Positions 61,570 to 64,000 of a stretch of 64,000 nucleotides of DNA are shown here, piece by piece. Origin of the DNA: Nonomuraea sp. NEAU-A123 (GTDB lineage: Bacteria; Actinomycetota; Actinomycetes; Streptosporangiales; Streptosporangiaceae); contig NZ_JAHFZZ010000003.1 of NCBI RefSeq assembly GCF_018603905.1, positions 248,001 to 312,000 of the forward strand. Reading direction: 5' to 3'. The notes beneath the pieces are model-generated. The model was not told the DNA's origin. It did not search any database and saw nothing but the letters and a program-made list of their open reading frames with translations. The position numbers were made by a program, and so were the translations under genes. Numbering within the stretch: the stretch's first letter is position 1; the number at the start of each line of letters is the position of its first letter.

Positions 61570-62055
61570 GTGTACGGCGGTAGCACAGACGACCGGTGGG
61601 AGCCCCTCCTAGGCAGGCTCCCCAGCGAGCAGTTCGAGATCGGCAAGGACGGCACCGGGCTGCTGGTGGTCGGCTTCGACGGATCGGGCCCGAGCCGCAA
61701 CGCGCTCGCGTACGCGGCCGGGCTCGCCCGGCGGGACAACGCCGCGCTGCTCATCGCGTTCGTGGAGACGCTCACCAGCGCCACGTTGTGGTTCTTCGCG
61801 GGCTCGCCGATCATCCCCGACTCGGCCGGAGACCTGACCGAGGACCTGCGGACCGAGCTGAGCGGGGTCGGCGTTCCGTGGCGGTTCGTCATGGTACGGG
61901 GTGACACGGCGCGTGAGCTGGAAACACTCGCGGACTCCTGCATGGCCGACGCCATCGTGGTGGGCCGGTCCCGCTCGCCGTGGCACACGTTCGGCGGCTC
62001 GGTGGCCGTGGGGCTGGCCAGGCGCGCTCGCCGTACCGTGCTGATCGTGCCCTGA
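61570..62055 (+). CDS. universal stress protein (UspA family)
   Basis: A 161-aa single-domain Usp starting at GTG 61570. LLVVGFDGSGPSRNALAYAA carries the first strand and DGS motif, and the nucleotide-binding loop appears as IVVGRSRSPWHTFGGSVA (G-x-R-x(9)-GSVA, a variant of G-x2-G-x9-GS). It probably binds ATP. It is in the same run as the efflux and SPW-like genes, hinting at a stress response. Confidence 0.9.
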   Translation: MYGGSTDDRWEPLLGRLPSEQFEIGKDGTGLLVVGFDGSGPSRNALAYAAGLARRDNAALLIAFVETLTSATLWFFAGSPIIPDSAGDLTEDLRTELSGVGVPWRFVMVRGDTARELETLADSCMADAIVVGRSRSPWHTFGGSVAVGLARRARRTVLIVP

Positions 62056-62109
62056 CCTGGCATCGCCGATAGCGCCCTGACCTCGTAGGACGTCGCGTAG
62101 GGTGGCCGC

Positions 62110-62850
62110 ATGAAACGTACTGCCGCTGCGTTCGTGGTGTTCGCGTCCGTTTCGTGCGGCGGGCAGGCGCCGGTCGCCGCACCGGCGCGGCCCGAGGTCC
62201 AGCCCCAGGCTCAGACCCAGCCGCCGGTGCCCGCGACGCCCACCCCGACGGCGAAGACCGCCGCACCCAAGCCCGCCGGGCCGCCGAAGTTCACCGCCAC
62301 GGTCACCAAGATCTCCCGCAGCCGCCTGCCCTACTCGTGGAAGCCCGGCTGCCCGGTCTCCTACCAGGACCTGCGGCTGATCACGATGACGTACTGGGGC
62401 TTCGACGACAAGGCGCACAACGGCGAGCTGGTCGTGCGCAAGACCGTCACCGGCGACGTCGTCAAGGTCTTCGGGAAGCTGTATGCCATGCGCTACCCGA
62501 TCAAGCAGATGCGGCTCGTCGACGTCTACAAGGGCGACGACTACGACTCGATCGACGCCGACAACACCTCGGCCTTCAACTGCCGCGCGGCCACCGGGTC
62601 CAGCAACTGGTCCAACCACGCCTACGGCGAGGCGATCGACCTCAACCCGCGCGAGAACCCGTATGTCACCGCAAGCGGCAGCACCGCCCATCAGAACGCC
62701 AAAAAGTTCGCCAAGCGCCCGGCGAAGGGCGAGGGCGTGATCAACCCGGGCGACCGGGTCGTCAGGGCCTTCGCCTCGGTGGGCTGGGGCTGGGGCGGCG
62801 CCTGGTCGGGCACCAAGGACTTCCAGCACTTCAGCCGCAACGGCCGGTAG
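62110..62850 (+). CDS. M15 peptidase lipoprotein (D-alanyl-D-alanine carboxypeptidase-like)
   Basis: A 246-aa lipoprotein with a signal and lipobox-like FASVSCGG (C16), a Pro/Ala/Gln spacer (17-60) and a C-terminal M15 domain. The zinc set is visible: SNHAYGEAID (H170, D177) and the C-terminal DFQHFS (H240). It should cleave peptidoglycan cross-link peptides or D-Ala termini outside the membrane. The spacer suits passage through the thick wall. Confidence 0.85.
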   Translation: MKRTAAAFVVFASVSCGGQAPVAAPARPEVQPQAQTQPPVPATPTPTAKTAAPKPAGPPKFTATVTKISRSRLPYSWKPGCPVSYQDLRLITMTYWGFDDKAHNGELVVRKTVTGDVVKVFGKLYAMRYPIKQMRLVDVYKGDDYDSIDADNTSAFNCRAATGSSNWSNHAYGEAIDLNPRENPYVTASGSTAHQNAKKFAKRPAKGEGVINPGDRVVRAFASVGWGWGGAWSGTKDFQHFSRNGR

Positions 62851-62876
62851 CGGCGCCGGGCTGACAGAATCAGACC

Positions 62877-63722
62877 ATGGCGGCGAAGGACGGCGACGGT
62901 TGGGCCCAATGCGAGCGCGGGCACCGGCACTGGGGGCTGCACGGGGCCTCGGGGCTCCTGGCCGTACACCATGACGGACAGGGCGTCCCGCACGTGCTCA
63001 TGCAGAAGCGGGTCTGGTGGAGCCACCACGGCGGCACGTGGGGGCTGCCGGGAGGTGCGCGCGACAGCCACGAGGACGCCGTGACGAGCGCGCTGCGCGA
63101 GGCGCACGAAGAGGCGTCCGTACACGGCGACGAGCTGCGCGTGCAGGGTGTCTACCTGGACGATCACGGCGGGTGGTCGTTCGAGACCGTGATCGCCGAG
63201 TCGGCCGAGCTGCTGGCCGCGGCGCCCGCCAACAACGAGAGCACCGAGCTGCGCTGGGTGCCGCTGCCCGAGGTCAAGTCCAGGAGGCTGCACCCCGGGT
63301 TCGCCGAGACGTGGGACAAGATCCAGCCGGAGCTCACCCCCGAGACGCTGGTGCTCGACGTCGCGAACATCATCGGCGCCCGCGCCGAGCACGGCTGGTG
63401 GAGGGACCGGCTGGGCGCGGCGACGCGGCTGCTGACCGACGTCGCGGGGCTGCGGCTGGCGCATTCCGTGCTCGCGCAGTGGTACCCGCGGATCGTGGCG
63501 GTCGTGGAGGGCGCCGCGAAGAGCGCGCCGGCCGTGCCCGGCATCCAGGTGGTGGCCGCGACGGGCAGCGGCGACGACGCGATCGTCGACGTCGTACGGC
63601 AGGCGCGGCCGTGGGAACGGGTGCTCGTGGTGACGGCGGACCGGGGGCTGAAGGAGCGCGTCAGCAAGCTGGGCGCCACGACCGTGGGCCCCAAGTGGCT
63701 GCTGTCACAGTTGGACGATTAG
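62877..63722 (+). CDS. NUDIX hydrolase fused to a NYN/PIN-like domain
   Basis: A 281-aa two-domain protein. Residues 1-135 form a NUDIX fold with the box GGARDSHEDAVTSALREAHEEAS (G-x5-E-x7-REA-HEE; the final G is S), so it should hydrolyse a nucleoside diphosphate derivative. Residues about 155-281 (LVLDVANIIGAR, then VVAATGSGDDAIVDVVR and VVTADRGLKERVSKLG) match the NYN/PIN-like nuclease pattern with Asp in LDVAN, GDDAI and TADRGL. Fusion suggests linked nucleotide clean-up and RNA cleavage. ATG 62877 is preceded by no clear ribosome-binding site. Confidence 0.85.
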   Translation: MAAKDGDGWAQCERGHRHWGLHGASGLLAVHHDGQGVPHVLMQKRVWWSHHGGTWGLPGGARDSHEDAVTSALREAHEEASVHGDELRVQGVYLDDHGGWSFETVIAESAELLAAAPANNESTELRWVPLPEVKSRRLHPGFAETWDKIQPELTPETLVLDVANIIGARAEHGWWRDRLGAATRLLTDVAGLRLAHSVLAQWYPRIVAVVEGAAKSAPAVPGIQVVAATGSGDDAIVDVVRQARPWERVLVVTADRGLKERVSKLGATTVGPKWLLSQLDD

Positions 63723-63730
63723 CCGCCCGG

Positions 63731-64000
63731 TCACGGCTGGGCGGTCAGGACGCTGTCGAAGGCGGCCTTCAGCCCGGTCACGTCGAGGACCCGGCGCAGC
63801 ACCCCCTGCACGCCCGTGAGCCGGAGCGACCCGCCACGCTCGCCCGCCTTGCGCTGATGCTCGACCAGCACCCACAACCCGCTGGAATCGCAGAACGCCA
63901 AGGCGGCCGTGTCGATGACGATCGAGACGTGACCTGCGGCGATGAGCTCAGCCATGACCTGCTTGAGCCCGGGCGCGGTGAGCTTGTCGAGATCACCGCG
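63731..64000 (-). CDS. STAS-domain anti-sigma factor antagonist, partial (5' end outside window)
   Basis: The frame runs open past the right edge; the visible part (RGDLDKLTAPGLKQVMAEL...IDTAALAFCDSSGLWVLVEH) is an SpoIIAA/STAS anti-anti-sigma domain with the phosphorylatable Ser in CDSSGL. It should bind an anti-sigma kinase and so free a sigma factor. It lies 8 bp from the convergent NUDIX gene. Its start and any N-terminal extension lie beyond the window. Confidence 0.88.
   Translation of the reverse strand, partial: RGDLDKLTAPGLKQVMAELIAAGHVSIVIDTAALAFCDSSGLWVLVEHQRKAGERGGSLRLTGVQGVLRRVLDVTGLKAAFDSVLTAQP

Overview
The window is very GC-rich actinomycete DNA. SigE-family sigma factors, a conservon (histidine kinase, roadblock, DUF742 and GTPase genes), MarR/TetR regulators, many GTG/TTG starts and pervasive 4-bp ATGA/GTGA gene overlaps all fit a filamentous actinomycete. 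A Streptosporangiales relative such as Nonomuraea or Streptosporangium is my best guess, but that placement is inference, not something proven here.

Region 1 (1-13.1 kb) is mostly envelope and regulation. It holds a partial membrane protein and a NarL-type two-component pair. Next is a tightly coupled run of two paralogous small membrane proteins, an Lgt-like membrane transferase, a radical SAM enzyme with extra cysteine clusters resembling the archaeal tetraether-synthase/MJ0619 group, and a 77-aa membrane protein. A MaoC hydratase, a sigma factor coupled to a membrane-anchored beta-propeller-like protein, an AAA ATPase, a MauE-like redox protein coupled to a Cys-rich double-psi-barrel protein, a second sigma factor and a divergent MarR/YceI pair follow.

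Region 2 (13.2-20.8 kb) starts with a DnaA-box-like cluster and tRNA-Ser(GCU) with a terminator and an integrase C-terminal relic, the usual scar of an integrated element. It continues with a signal peptidase, a frameshifted ABC exporter, a third sigma factor coupled to an MltG-like protein, a secreted GH16/ricin-lectin beta-glucanase behind a LacI-type palindrome, and a truncated PPOX-like fragment.

Region 3 (20.8-42.7 kb) is the most unusual part: one strictly co-directional operon of eight genes, almost all overlapping by 4-8 bp and ending in a strong hairpin. It encodes three tandem subtilisin-like proteins (two with the catalytic Asp replaced by Glu), a 1535-aa DUF6603-like/kelch fusion, a 395-aa kelch protein and three large proteins (1032, 1742 and 598 aa) of no family I can assign a function to. 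None shows a signal peptide or membrane segment. The layout suggests a large cytosolic multiprotein assembly. I know of no named system with this composition.

Region 4 (42.7-49 kb) is a decayed accessory stretch (NTF2-like fragment, FitA/VapC-type toxin-antitoxin pair, frameshifted unknown gene) followed by the intact conservon. Region 5 (48.9-64 kb) holds an unknown protein coupled to a capsule-transferase-like protein, an epoxide hydrolase with MarR, a VOC protein, an AraC/XRE/membrane-protein cluster, a GNAT, an SDR behind a KstR-like box, a free-standing HAE/PxCxxC deaminase-fold protein with a long basic tail in lower-GC DNA, a metallophosphoesterase, a TetR/DHA2 efflux locus with two SPW-like membrane proteins and a universal stress protein, an M15 peptidase lipoprotein, a NUDIX-NYN fusion, and a partial STAS protein at the right edge.
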